Positions 1 to 8,742 of a DNA stretch of 49,487 nucleotides are shown here, one piece after another. How positions within the stretch are numbered: position 1 is the first letter of the stretch; every line of letters starts with the position of its first letter. Source of the stretch: Pseudomonadota bacterium (lineage in GTDB: Bacteria; Cyanobacteriota; Vampirovibrionia; Obscuribacterales; Obscuribacteraceae); NCBI GenBank assembly GCA_021324135.1, contig JAJPJO010000225.1, positions 1-49,487 of the forward strand, in the 5' to 3' direction. The notes under the pieces were generated by a model. The model saw only the letters and a list, made by a program, of their open reading frames with translations. It ran no database searches and was not told where the DNA came from. A program made the translations under genes and the position numbers.

Positions 1-1
1 G

Positions 2-23
2 GGTCAACCGATATCGGTTGACC
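2..23. repeat. Perfect 22-bp palindrome at left edge
   Basis: The half-site GGTCAACCGAT at 2-12 is followed immediately by its exact reverse complement at 13-23, with no spacer. A palindrome without a loop is more typical of a dimeric-repressor operator than of a terminator hairpin, and no T-run follows it. It lies 215 bp before the first gene. It may belong to a promoter or gene outside the window, so its role cannot be fixed from here. Confidence 0.6.
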
Positions 24-238
24 TGGCAAGCAGTGAAACCGGGTGGGGAGATTTGGTCAGCTCTACAAATTTGCACTCGGGTTTAAATTTAATCTCGACT
101 ACGTAATTTTCCCATCCTCAACGGGGCGGTTGTCAATTACTATAGTTGCCGGGTGACTTACTACCATACTTAACAAGCAATGCGGCGTTTTTGGCACGGC
201 TGATTTCGCGCTGCTTGGTTTTTCAAGGAGCAACCATC

Positions 239-748
239 ATGGCTATTGATAGGGTCCAGAGTATGTTTCAGGGAGTTGTGCAGGGCAGCTGTTTTGCAGC
301 TAGACAGCCGCTTTTTCATTCCGCTTCGGCTGCGACAATGGACTTCGCGCCGGAGCCGACCGACGCGAGCGCTACCATTATTTCAGCATCCGCGGCGCCG
401 GCCATCTCAAATCATGTGAGCCAGAGTTTTTGCCTTGGCGCACTGGGGGAGCTCGACAATCGGCTGCTAGAGATGCTGGCAAGCGATCCTTGTATTCCGG
501 TCGAATTTTTGGAGGAGCTTGGCAGACATGCCAATCCAGAGGTTCGCGGCACCATCGGCGATAACCGCAACGCCCCAGCCAGCTTACTTCTTGAGCTCGC
601 CGGCGATGAGAATCCAGACGTCCGGTATCAACTGGCTGAGAACCCTCATATCTCAGTTGAGTTACTCCGACTTCTGGCTGAGGATGATAATCCTTACGTC
701 GCATGCCGGGCGCAAAAGACCATATCTCGTCTGCAGGCGGAGGTTTAG
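239..748 (+). CDS. Small protein with LRV/HEAT-like helical repeats
   Basis: A 169-residue protein of unknown role. I chose the ATG at 239 because AAGGAG at 225-230 sits at ribosome-binding distance; the same frame is open further upstream (ATG at 146) without such a site. The last 100 residues hold about three repeats of roughly 24 residues of the form NPxVRxxxxxNxxxPxxLLxxLAxDxN. This resembles leucine-rich-variant (LRV) repeats, helical modules usually used for protein binding. The first 70 residues are low in recognisable features, and no signal peptide or membrane segment is evident. It stands alone before the TetR gene. The repeat assignment is by eye and a specific function cannot be given. 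Confidence 0.75.
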   Translation: MAIDRVQSMFQGVVQGSCFAARQPLFHSASAATMDFAPEPTDASATIISASAAPAISNHVSQSFCLGALGELDNRLLEMLASDPCIPVEFLEELGRHANPEVRGTIGDNRNAPASLLLELAGDENPDVRYQLAENPHISVELLRLLAEDDNPYVACRAQKTISRLQAEV

Positions 749-803
749 AGCATTTTTGATCCGCAGGCAGAAAATTACCCCTCTTCCTTGAATATTTAGA
801 CTC

Positions 804-832
804 TTGTCAAAATTTGTACAGCCGTTTAAAAT
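804..832 (+). promoter_or_regulatory. Sigma-70-type promoter before the TetR gene
   Basis: TTGTCA at 804-809 and TAAAAT at 827-832 are separated by exactly 17 bases, close to the ideal -35/-10 arrangement. Transcription would start near 839, giving a leader of roughly 28 bases before the ATG at 868. An imperfect palindrome centred on AAATTT (805-820) overlaps the -35 box and spacer and could be an operator. Confidence 0.65.
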
Positions 833-867
833 AATATCGAAATCTACAGTCAAGACCCTCGGGCTGT

Positions 868-1563
868 ATGGGACGACGTGAAGAGAAGCGAGAATTAGTC
901 AGACGCCAGCTGTTGATGGCAGCGGCACAATTGTTCGCAGAGAAAGGCTACGAGTCTACCTCGATTGAAGATGTGACCGACCGCGCCAATTTCTCTAAAG
1001 GCACTTTCTATTACCACTTTCAATCCAAAGATGAGCTGGTTATCGAGCTTCGTCGTTGGTTCCTGGCCGGCACGATGGATCAGACCTTGGCGATGATCGA
1101 GCAAGGAAAGCCACCACTGATGGTTTTAGAAAAGTTGCTTCTCGATCGGGCCGCATTTACTGAGAAACATCCTGAGCTATCGAGGGTGTTCTTGATGGAA
1201 CGCATCGAGCGTTTTCTCTTCAGAGAAGAACAATCAGTCTTGCAGCCAGCCGAGGAAGGCCAACCTAAACGACGTTTTCGCAAAGCGATATATCAACTGG
1301 TTTGCGATGCCCAAAAACATGGTCAGATTCGACCTGATGTTTCACCACAAGAGATCACCGGCATGATTATCGCTTTCTATTTACATGCGCAAGGCGCATG
1401 GCTCGCCGGCGATCACACGACCTCCCTGGTTGAGAAAATGCATCGCTGGATCCATGTGTTTTTTGATGGTGCCTCCGCCAAAGGCGATCGCTCGGCATTC
1501 TGTTATCCTATTGCCCAGGTGGCAGCTCCGGACATGCCCGAGGTTGCTCCGCCAGTTGTGTAA
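868..1563 (+). CDS. TetR/AcrR-family transcriptional regulator
   Basis: A 231-residue regulator of the usual TetR length. Residues 10-57 form the N-terminal helix-turn-helix, with the characteristic run AAAQLFAEKGYESTSIEDV followed by SKGTFYYHFQSKDEL. The remaining residues are the helical ligand-binding and dimerisation domain, which is too variable to reveal the ligand. A good promoter lies just upstream; its imperfect palindrome suggests autoregulation. The gene ends 21 bases before the kinase gene at 1585 in the same direction, so the two may be co-transcribed. The family call is firm; the regulated target is unknown. No strong ribosome-binding site is visible before the ATG, but no better start exists, because the HTH begins within the first 15 residues. 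Confidence 0.92.
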   Translation: MGRREEKRELVRRQLLMAAAQLFAEKGYESTSIEDVTDRANFSKGTFYYHFQSKDELVIELRRWFLAGTMDQTLAMIEQGKPPLMVLEKLLLDRAAFTEKHPELSRVFLMERIERFLFREEQSVLQPAEEGQPKRRFRKAIYQLVCDAQKHGQIRPDVSPQEITGMIIAFYLHAQGAWLAGDHTTSLVEKMHRWIHVFFDGASAKGDRSAFCYPIAQVAAPDMPEVAPPVV

Positions 1564-1584
1564 CTGAAGCGCCGGGGTCGGTCG

Positions 1585-3522
1585 TTGTATTCATCACCTT
1601 TCAACACGACATTTAACCACCAGGATTATATGGTGATTGATGAACTCGGGCGTGGTGGCATGGGTGTGGTTCTGCGCTGCAAGCAGCGCAAAACACTCAA
1701 GGAAGTGGCGGTCAAAATTCTCGGGTGGAACTTCTCGGATGTCGAGGTCATTCGCTTTCAGCAAGAAGCGCGAGCACTGGCTCGGTTGCAGCATCCAAAT
1801 ATTTTAAATCCAATCGATTTCGGTCATTCCGATGACGACTCGTTGTTTCTTGTTTTGGAGCTGCTGAAAGGCAAGAGTCTGAGCCAGTGGATCGAAGCGA
1901 ACGAGAACATACCTTTCAACGATGCGCTCGAGATTTGCATTCAGATTTGCGACGGACTGGCGCATGCGCACGCCATGGGTATTCTGCACCGCGACATCAA
2001 GCCGGCCAATGTCTTCGTTTTGCAAGAGGAACGCACTGAGAAGCTGCATGTCACGATTACCGATTTTGGCCTGGCAAAATTGCTGAGCGAGGATCAGCAC
2101 TTGACGAAAACAGGCATAGCCCTGGGGAGCCCACCATACATGAGTCCCGAGCAGGTCGAGGCCAAGCCCGTGGATGAACGCGCCGACATTTACAGTCTTG
2201 GTTGTTTGATGTTCGAACTGTTGACTCGCACAAAACCATTCGATGGCGACAATGTTCAGGTCATCTTGCTCGCTCAAATGAACCATGCGCCGCCGACACT
2301 GGCAGAGCGCGCGAAGGACGTTGCTTTCCCTCCCGAATTGGAGCAGATCGTCGCGAAGTGTTTAGCAAAAAACAAAGAGCAACGCTACGCGAACGTCATG
2401 GATTTACGAAGCGATTTGCGAGCCGTGCAAAAACAAGTGGAGCAACTCTACGGTATCAGTGATGGTGGCGACAGCCTGAAGACTCGCATAAATAGTATAT
2501 TGGCGTTCAAACCATCACGAAAGGTGATAGCCTCTTGCGTCCTTATTATCGTTCTCATCGCCGTCCCTGTGCTGCTTAACGTTTATCTCTATTCCCGCCA
2601 GAACAACGCCCGTATTGCTGAGCCGGAGGTAGATCTGGCTCGCCCGGTTCAACATGTTCCGGAAATACCGAATGCTGCTGATCCGAAGGGCTACAAAGAT
2701 CCAATGATCAAGGAGATGGCGCCGGCGGGAACCTTAAAGGACATCAAATTGAAAGATTCATTTTGGGAAGAGAGTAGACACATGTGGGTCACTGTTCGCG
2801 ATGATGAAACACTTGATGAACTTGTTCGCCAGTGGAAGATGTTCGGTCTCAATCCGGACTGGCTCGACTTTTCCGATAGCAAAACGAAAGACGCTCAGCT
2901 CAAGAAATTAAAGGAGATTCCATTGCGCGGCATCAGATTGAAGAATACTGAAGTCAGCGAGAATGGCGTCGAGTCTCTGAACAATGCAGAGCTCGCGGAG
3001 CTTGACCTTGAAGGAACGAGCATAGGTGATCGGGCCATTCAATTTTTTTCCAAGAATTATAAGGTCTGCATTCTCCGTTTGGACCGCACCAGGGTCACCG
3101 ATAACTGCCTGAATTACCTGGCATTGCCTTCTCTCAAGGTGCTTTCATTGAGAAAATGCGGCGCCATAACCGGCTCGACTTTGAAGCGATTGAAACATGA
3201 TCTGCGGGTTCTCGATCTTGCCGACTCAGGGCTTAAGCGCTCTAATTTGAGCCAGCTTGACAGGCTGGGCGTCGTCTCTCTGGATTTATCAGGATTGCAT
3301 TTGGATGATGCGGACATGGCAAAGCTTGCCCATCTGAAGCTAGGCGATCTGGAGGTGTTAAAGTTGAATCGCAATCCAGGAGTGACTGACACCGGGCTGG
3401 CACAGCTTGTTGGGCTTAGAAGATTGAATAGAATTGAAGTGAAGGATTGTCCACGTATCACCGCCAGTGGTATCACGAAATTTACCAGCAAGCATGAGGT
3501 CGCCTCTGTAGTTGCTCAGTAG
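1585..3522 (+). CDS. Membrane Ser/Thr kinase with C-terminal LRR domain
   Basis: A 645-residue PknB-type (Hanks) kinase. Visible motifs are the glycine loop GRGGMGVV (22-29), VAVK with Lys44, HRDIKPAN (135-142), DFG (160-162) and the SPPYMSPEQ activation/P+1 segment (182-190), so it should be active. A single membrane segment spans about 314-336. Residues from about 440 to the end hold leucine-rich repeats of the form LxxLxLxxTxITDxxL, which would lie outside the membrane. The layout is thus cytoplasmic kinase, TM, then an outer LRR sensor or binding domain. The start is TTG at 1585; the first ATG (1630) would cut into the kinase fold just before the glycine loop. It follows the TetR gene by 21 bases. 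Confidence 0.9.
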   Translation: MYSSPFNTTFNHQDYMVIDELGRGGMGVVLRCKQRKTLKEVAVKILGWNFSDVEVIRFQQEARALARLQHPNILNPIDFGHSDDDSLFLVLELLKGKSLSQWIEANENIPFNDALEICIQICDGLAHAHAMGILHRDIKPANVFVLQEERTEKLHVTITDFGLAKLLSEDQHLTKTGIALGSPPYMSPEQVEAKPVDERADIYSLGCLMFELLTRTKPFDGDNVQVILLAQMNHAPPTLAERAKDVAFPPELEQIVAKCLAKNKEQRYANVMDLRSDLRAVQKQVEQLYGISDGGDSLKTRINSILAFKPSRKVIASCVLIIVLIAVPVLLNVYLYSRQNNARIAEPEVDLARPVQHVPEIPNAADPKGYKDPMIKEMAPAGTLKDIKLKDSFWEESRHMWVTVRDDETLDELVRQWKMFGLNPDWLDFSDSKTKDAQLKKLKEIPLRGIRLKNTEVSENGVESLNNAELAELDLEGTSIGDRAIQFFSKNYKVCILRLDRTRVTDNCLNYLALPSLKVLSLRKCGAITGSTLKRLKHDLRVLDLADSGLKRSNLSQLDRLGVVSLDLSGLHLDDADMAKLAHLKLGDLEVLKLNRNPGVTDTGLAQLVGLRRLNRIEVKDCPRITASGITKFTSKHEVASVVAQ

Positions 3523-3720
3523 ACGCAAAGGGAACGACCGTTATGTACGCACTGTTATACATGAAGTTGTGTGCTCATCTTGTTTGCACTTGAGATATTA
3601 TATTTCTTCGTCAGTTGCGAGCTTTGGTTTTATCGGCGCGGAAATTGCACATAATGAAATGGTACGGGAATAGAGCATTCGTTCAGATGCGTTGGATTTT
3701 TCTGAAGATACAAATCGCCC

Positions 3721-6195
3721 ATGTCTAATCGAGAGACCATCTGTCCAAAATGCGGCAAGAAACGCCTGGCCGGCTCGATCACGCAGTGGCTGTTCAGCGG
3801 GGATCAATGTCATTGCTCCAGTAGCGATGATGGTGCAACCTCCGGGTTAGCCAAGTCGCTTTGTTGGAGTTGCGGAAAGCCTGTGCCCATGACGGAGACC
3901 CAGGGCACCTTCACCCAATGGATTTTTCGCAGCGATCAGTGCCAGTGCGCAAAGCCGAACATTAGCGGCGGCAAGAAACGCCGCCACCAGTTCCACAGCG
4001 GGGCTGAGGTTGTTCAAAGAATTAAAGAGCCTGTTTTGGAAACATTTGCCGGCAGATATGACATAACGGCAGTCATCGGAAGTGGAGCTGCCGGGAGTGT
4101 CTACAAAGCGACCGATCGGCATCTGAATAGAACCGTGGCGCTCAAGCGCCTGGCCTACCTGGAGCCGAAGCAGGTAGCGAGACTGCAGCATGAGGCTCGA
4201 GCGGCAAGCAATTTACATCATAGGAACATCATAACCGTTCTCGACTTCGGTGTCAGCGATAAGAATGAACCTTATCTGGTAATGGACTATGCCGAAGGCA
4301 AGACGCTTCAACAGTTCATCAAAGAGCAAGAATGCCTTTCTATTGATACCGCTCTCGATATCACAATTCAGATCTGCGAAGGGCTTGCGCATGCTCATGA
4401 GAAGGGGATCGTTCACCGCGATCTGAACAGTCAAAACGTCATGCTTGTCGGCACCGATGATGAAATGCCATTAGTCAAAATTCTCGATTTCGGTCTGGCT
4501 AGAGTGGCTGAGTCCGAGGAGCTGGCGGTGCTGGCACTGACGGACAAGATAGTAGGAAACCCGTATTATATGAGCCCCGAGCAAATCAGGGCCCGCCCGG
4601 CTGACAAGCGCATGGATATATACTCGGTTGGCTGCCTCCTGGTTGAAATGCTGACCGGCATACCTCCTTATAGAGGAGAGAAGATTGCCGATACATTGAA
4701 TCTGCACCTCACTGCTCCGCTCCCAACACTAAAGGAACTCGCCAGGAAGAGGCGTGAGGAGCTGATTGAGAAAAACAATTCGGATGATGAAGGGGTTGCA
4801 CCAGATGCGGTGCCGATTGATGATATCGAGTTTCCGCCGGTACTCGAGAGTCTGGTGTCGAGGTGCTTAGCCAAAGATCCGGAGGAGCGCTTTGGCTCCA
4901 TGAATGAGCTGCTGGCGGCTCTCAATCGCGCCGGCATGCAAGCATCACCAAACACATTTGGCAGCTCCCAGAGTTATACTCCCCTGCCCCAGCCCGACGC
5001 CCGGCCGTCGCCTCCAATTAAACGAAGACCGATTCCGATGTTACTTGCCGTATTGATTTCGATCTGTGCAGTGATTGCTCTGACAATCAAGCTCAAGAGC
5101 CCAAGCCAGCTCCAGAGGCATCCTGCAGTCGGCGATGCCAATAACGATCAGAGTACATTCGAGCGGGACGACCTGGGTGAGCTTGAGAAAGTCAGCCAGG
5201 ATCATGTCGGCAAAGCCTTGTCGAAAGAGCTGGAGAAAAAAGCGGAGAGCGGTGATGCAAATGCCCAGTTAGAGCTCGCGAAGCGATACTTCGAAGGCGA
5301 TAAGGAGCACATAGATTATGCCATGTCGTTTTTCTGGTGCAACAAAGCGGCAGCTCAAGGAAATGCAAAAGCGGAAAATGCGCTGGGCTATATGTACGCC
5401 CATGGAGCCGGAGTAGATCCCGACTACAACCAGGCCATGCGCTGGTATAAGAAAGCAGCCGACAGTGGAGTTGTGGCGGCGCAATACAACATCGGCGTTC
5501 TCTACGAGAGAGGAATGGGTGTTCCACAAAATCTGACTACCGCCCTGCAGCTTTACCGCAAAGCTGCAGATCTGGGAAATTGCGATGCACAAAACGCCCT
5601 GGCGCGTTGCTACCAGCAGGGAGTGGGTGTGGCCAGAGATCCGCAGGAATCAATCAAATGGTATCAGCGCTCTGCAGAAGAGGGCAATCTGAATGCATTG
5701 ACTGCACTGGGGCGCATGTACGAATCGGGGCGGGGAGTCGGCAAAGACTACGCGCAAGCCGTCAGCCTGTATCGCCGCGCGGCTGAGAAAGGTTCTCCGG
5801 CAGCACAAGTCAATCTTGGTTATATGTATTATGCCGGGCTTGGCGTGCAGAAAGATCCTGAAAAAGCGCTGGAATATTTCCACAAAGCTGCCGATCGGGG
5901 CGACACGCGCGGTGAGCTGATGATTGGCCATGCGTATTACAATGGGCTTGGTGTGCAGAAGGACAATCAAGAAGCACTGAAATGGTTCAGCAAGGCGGCA
6001 GCCAAAAACAATGCTCAAGCAGAAAATCAGTTAGCTTACATGTACTCGCACGGCGAAGGCACGGAAGCCAACGAGGCCCAGGCTACGAATATGTACAGGC
6101 GGGCCCAGATGCACAAGCGTGATCGCGGCAGAAACTTTATGAATCGGCGGGATCAGTTTTTCAACTCACCACTGGCAAGCTCACCGTTTCAATGA
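3721..6195 (+). CDS. Zinc-module Ser/Thr kinase with Sel1-like repeats
   Basis: An 824-residue kinase. Residues 8-32 and 48-76 are two copies of a Cys module, CxxCGK...TQWxFxxDQCxC, that look zinc-binding. The kinase domain covers about 113-400: glycine loop IGSGAAGSVY (119-128), VALK with Lys142, catalytic loop HRDLNSQN (232-239), DFG (257-259) and YYMSPEQ. The catalytic Asp234 is present, but the Lys two residues after it in most Ser/Thr kinases is Asn236, so activity may be reduced or altered. A Pro-rich linker leads to a TM at about 439-457. About eight Sel1-like (TPR-related) repeats fill 505-795, each with a GxGVxxDxxxAxxWYxKAA core. No clear ribosome-binding site precedes the ATG, but the Cys module begins at residue 8, which supports this start. 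Confidence 0.9.
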   Translation: MSNRETICPKCGKKRLAGSITQWLFSGDQCHCSSSDDGATSGLAKSLCWSCGKPVPMTETQGTFTQWIFRSDQCQCAKPNISGGKKRRHQFHSGAEVVQRIKEPVLETFAGRYDITAVIGSGAAGSVYKATDRHLNRTVALKRLAYLEPKQVARLQHEARAASNLHHRNIITVLDFGVSDKNEPYLVMDYAEGKTLQQFIKEQECLSIDTALDITIQICEGLAHAHEKGIVHRDLNSQNVMLVGTDDEMPLVKILDFGLARVAESEELAVLALTDKIVGNPYYMSPEQIRARPADKRMDIYSVGCLLVEMLTGIPPYRGEKIADTLNLHLTAPLPTLKELARKRREELIEKNNSDDEGVAPDAVPIDDIEFPPVLESLVSRCLAKDPEERFGSMNELLAALNRAGMQASPNTFGSSQSYTPLPQPDARPSPPIKRRPIPMLLAVLISICAVIALTIKLKSPSQLQRHPAVGDANNDQSTFERDDLGELEKVSQDHVGKALSKELEKKAESGDANAQLELAKRYFEGDKEHIDYAMSFFWCNKAAAQGNAKAENALGYMYAHGAGVDPDYNQAMRWYKKAADSGVVAAQYNIGVLYERGMGVPQNLTTALQLYRKAADLGNCDAQNALARCYQQGVGVARDPQESIKWYQRSAEEGNLNALTALGRMYESGRGVGKDYAQAVSLYRRAAEKGSPAAQVNLGYMYYAGLGVQKDPEKALEYFHKAADRGDTRGELMIGHAYYNGLGVQKDNQEALKWFSKAAAKNNAQAENQLAYMYSHGEGTEANEAQATNMYRRAQMHKRDRGRNFMNRRDQFFNSPLASSPFQ

Positions 6196-6228
6196 CCTTC
6201 TCGTGGTGCGTTGGTGATATCTCGCTCG

Positions 6229-6450
6229 CTATTGAGCTGGTTTTGTTTCGGTGCTTGTTTCAGACTTGGCAGCAGACTTTGACTTCTTGCTTTTCTTTTC
6301 GCCCTTGTCTTTGATATGTCTTATGTGAGCTTTGACGTGTGTTCCATCTTTCTTCGTATACGCCTTCACCTTCACGTCTTTGGCGAAACCTGCGCCGGCG
6401 AAAACGACCAGCAAAGCAGCCGCCAGGATTGTTGTAAGGAACTTGCTCAT
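6229..6450 (-). CDS. Small secreted Lys-rich protein
   Basis: A 73-residue protein. I chose the ATG at 6450 because GGAGGG lies just upstream at ribosome-binding distance; a longer in-frame reading to 6528 would add a non-signal-like N-terminus and overlap the next gene. Residues 1-23 form a signal peptide (MSKFLTTILAAALLVVFAGAG, cleaved near AFAK). The mature part contains a short segment, VKAYTKKDGTHVKAHIR, that resembles the repeat of small bacterial proteins annotated as beta-strand/SH3-like, followed by a Lys/Ser-rich tail. It is convergent with the kinase gene and divergent from the OPT transporter. Function unknown. Confidence 0.75.
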   Translation of the reverse strand: MSKFLTTILAAALLVVFAGAGFAKDVKVKAYTKKDGTHVKAHIRHIKDKGEKKSKKSKSAAKSETSTETKPAQ

Positions 6451-6519
6451 TAAATTGCCCTCCACCAAGCAATACCCGGATAGGTTAGCATGTTTGTCGC
6501 GAACCGGTAGGGTTGTCTC

Positions 6520-8610
6520 ATGGCGCAAGAAGACAAATTGGAATTCGAGCCGTATATATCTGCGGATGCAAAGGTCGCGGAGTTCACCCCTCGTGCTGTC
6601 ATCCTTGGTTGTCTCTTCGGTATCTTATTTGGTGCTGCCTCCGTCTATCTCGCGCTCAAGGCCGGACTGACCGTGTCTGCTTCCATCCCGGTGGCGGTGC
6701 TTGCTATCTCGCTGGGTCGCAAGTTCTTGAATACCACTATTCTGGAGAACAACATCATTCAAACAACCGCGTCTGCAGGCGAGTCCATCGCCTCCGGCGT
6801 CGTCTTTACCCTGACTGGATTTATTTTTCTGTCACTGAGTGATAAAGGCGATAGCGTGGGCGCGCCTTATTTCAACTACCTGACGATTTTTACCCTGGCG
6901 GTGCTCGGCGGCATGCTTGGCACTTTGATGATGATTCCTCTGCGTCGTTCCTTAATTGTCAAAGAGCACGGCAACCTGCCGTATCCGGAGGGCACCGCCT
7001 GTGGTTCGGTGCTGATTGCCGGCGATAAGGGAGGGGAGTTTGCCAAAACAGCTTATCAGGGTCTCGGATTCGCGATGGGTTATGCCGTTTTGCAGCATGT
7101 GCTGAAAGTGATTGCCGAGGCGCCGACATACTTTACTCAACAAGCCAATAAATTTTTCCCTTCTGCCACCATCAGTGGTGAGATAACGCCTGAGTACATG
7201 GGCGTTGGTTACATCGTTGGATTTCGCATCGCCGGAATCCTGGCGGCCGGAGGCGTACTGGCCTGGCTGGGCTTGATTCCGCTCCTGGCTGCATTAGTGC
7301 CGATGGATACGATCGCGGCGCAGCTGGTGAAGCTTGGTTACTTGCAGAGCTTGACGGCCCATGGCGGACCGGGAGGCTGGAATCCCGATACGCACAGTTT
7401 CGCGAACACAGCCGAAGCCGTCTATCGTGCATATATAAGGCAGATCGGGGCCGGCGCGGTGGCTGCCGGCGGATTCATAACGCTGATGAAAACGATTCCG
7501 ACTATTATCTCGTCATTTCGTGAAAGTCTTGGTTCACTTAAAGGCACCGACGGTGGTGTGCAGGTTAGCCGTACCGATAATGACTTGTCGACTAAAACCG
7601 TCTTGTTTGGCTCACTTGCCCTGGTCGTGCTGATTGTGATCATGCCTCAAATTCCGGGCGAGTCGATCGTTCAAAAACTCTTGCTGGGACTTCTGGTTGT
7701 GATTTTCGGATTCTTCTTCGTTACCGTCTCGAGCAGAATCGTTGGCATAATTGGATCCAGCTCGAATCCAATTTCCGGTATGACTATCGCCACCCTGATG
7801 GCGACATCGCTGGTCTTTGTGGCCTTTGGGCTGACGGGCAGAATTTATGAACCGCTGGTGCTGGTAGTCGGCAGTATTGTCTGCATTGCCGCTGCCAATG
7901 GCGGCGCCACATCACAAGATCTGAAGACCGGATATATAGTAGGCGCAACACCGAGATTGCAGCAGTTGACGCTCTTCATCGGCGCTGTTGTTTCCTCTCT
8001 TGTGATCGGATGGACAGTCAAACTCCTGGACACGCCATCAAAGGATCTTCTCGCTAAGGGCATCGTGCACGCCATTGGAAGCGATATGTTTCCGGCACCG
8101 CAGGGAACTCTAATGGCTACGCTCATCAAGGGCATGTTATCGTTCAACCTTGATTGGAACTTCGTCCTGGTCGGCGTTTTCCTTGCCATAACCATGGAGC
8201 TTTGCGGCGTCAATGCACTCAACTTTGCAGTCGGCGCTTACCTGCCGATCTCCACTACCTTGCCGATTTTTGCAGGCGGCTTGATCAAGAAGTTCGTCGA
8301 TCTAAGAGCGCAACGCCTCAAGGAAGAGAAGGAGGACGCCGAAATCGGCAGAGGAAGCTTGTTTGCGACCGGGCTGGTGGCCGGCGGCGCACTGGCGGGC
8401 GTGATCGTTGCACTGTTATCGATCAATGAAAACATATTCAATGCACTCAAGAGCGTCAGCTGCGAGTCGGCAATCGCAAGCGTAATCAGTGAGGGTGGCT
8501 ATCAGATTCTTGGCGTGGCATTCTTCACGATCATGGGACTGACATTGTATCGAGTCGCGACCAGCAGGCAGTCATTGCCTGCTGCGCCAGACGCTCCTCT
8601 GGATAAGTAG
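6520..8610 (+). CDS. OPT-family oligopeptide transporter
   Basis: A 696-residue polytopic membrane protein with about 14-16 hydrophobic segments, the usual size for the OPT superfamily. Typical segments visible are VYLALKAGLTVSASIPVAVL near the N-terminus, NIIQTTASAGESIASGVVFT, the loop NLPYPEGTACGSVL and, further on, SSNPISGMTIATL. These match the bacterial OPT branch, whose members move small peptides or metal chelates across the inner membrane by secondary transport. The substrate cannot be told from sequence. No peptidase or binding protein is adjacent. The ATG at 6520 is supported by the start of the conserved region at about residue 23. Confidence 0.93.
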   Translation: MAQEDKLEFEPYISADAKVAEFTPRAVILGCLFGILFGAASVYLALKAGLTVSASIPVAVLAISLGRKFLNTTILENNIIQTTASAGESIASGVVFTLTGFIFLSLSDKGDSVGAPYFNYLTIFTLAVLGGMLGTLMMIPLRRSLIVKEHGNLPYPEGTACGSVLIAGDKGGEFAKTAYQGLGFAMGYAVLQHVLKVIAEAPTYFTQQANKFFPSATISGEITPEYMGVGYIVGFRIAGILAAGGVLAWLGLIPLLAALVPMDTIAAQLVKLGYLQSLTAHGGPGGWNPDTHSFANTAEAVYRAYIRQIGAGAVAAGGFITLMKTIPTIISSFRESLGSLKGTDGGVQVSRTDNDLSTKTVLFGSLALVVLIVIMPQIPGESIVQKLLLGLLVVIFGFFFVTVSSRIVGIIGSSSNPISGMTIATLMATSLVFVAFGLTGRIYEPLVLVVGSIVCIAAANGGATSQDLKTGYIVGATPRLQQLTLFIGAVVSSLVIGWTVKLLDTPSKDLLAKGIVHAIGSDMFPAPQGTLMATLIKGMLSFNLDWNFVLVGVFLAITMELCGVNALNFAVGAYLPISTTLPIFAGGLIKKFVDLRAQRLKEEKEDAEIGRGSLFATGLVAGGALAGVIVALLSINENIFNALKSVSCESAIASVISEGGYQILGVAFFTIMGLTLYRVATSRQSLPAAPDAPLDK

Positions 8611-8742
8611 CCGGCGCTGAGCGCCTGCTGTTATGTGACGGCTGTCATCACCGGCAGTGTCGACAGGCACTAGTGGCACGCTCGGGCACACTGATACGAT
8701 TGCAAGAGTAAAGGCAACCCTGCATGAGGCGCAAGATTGGCC

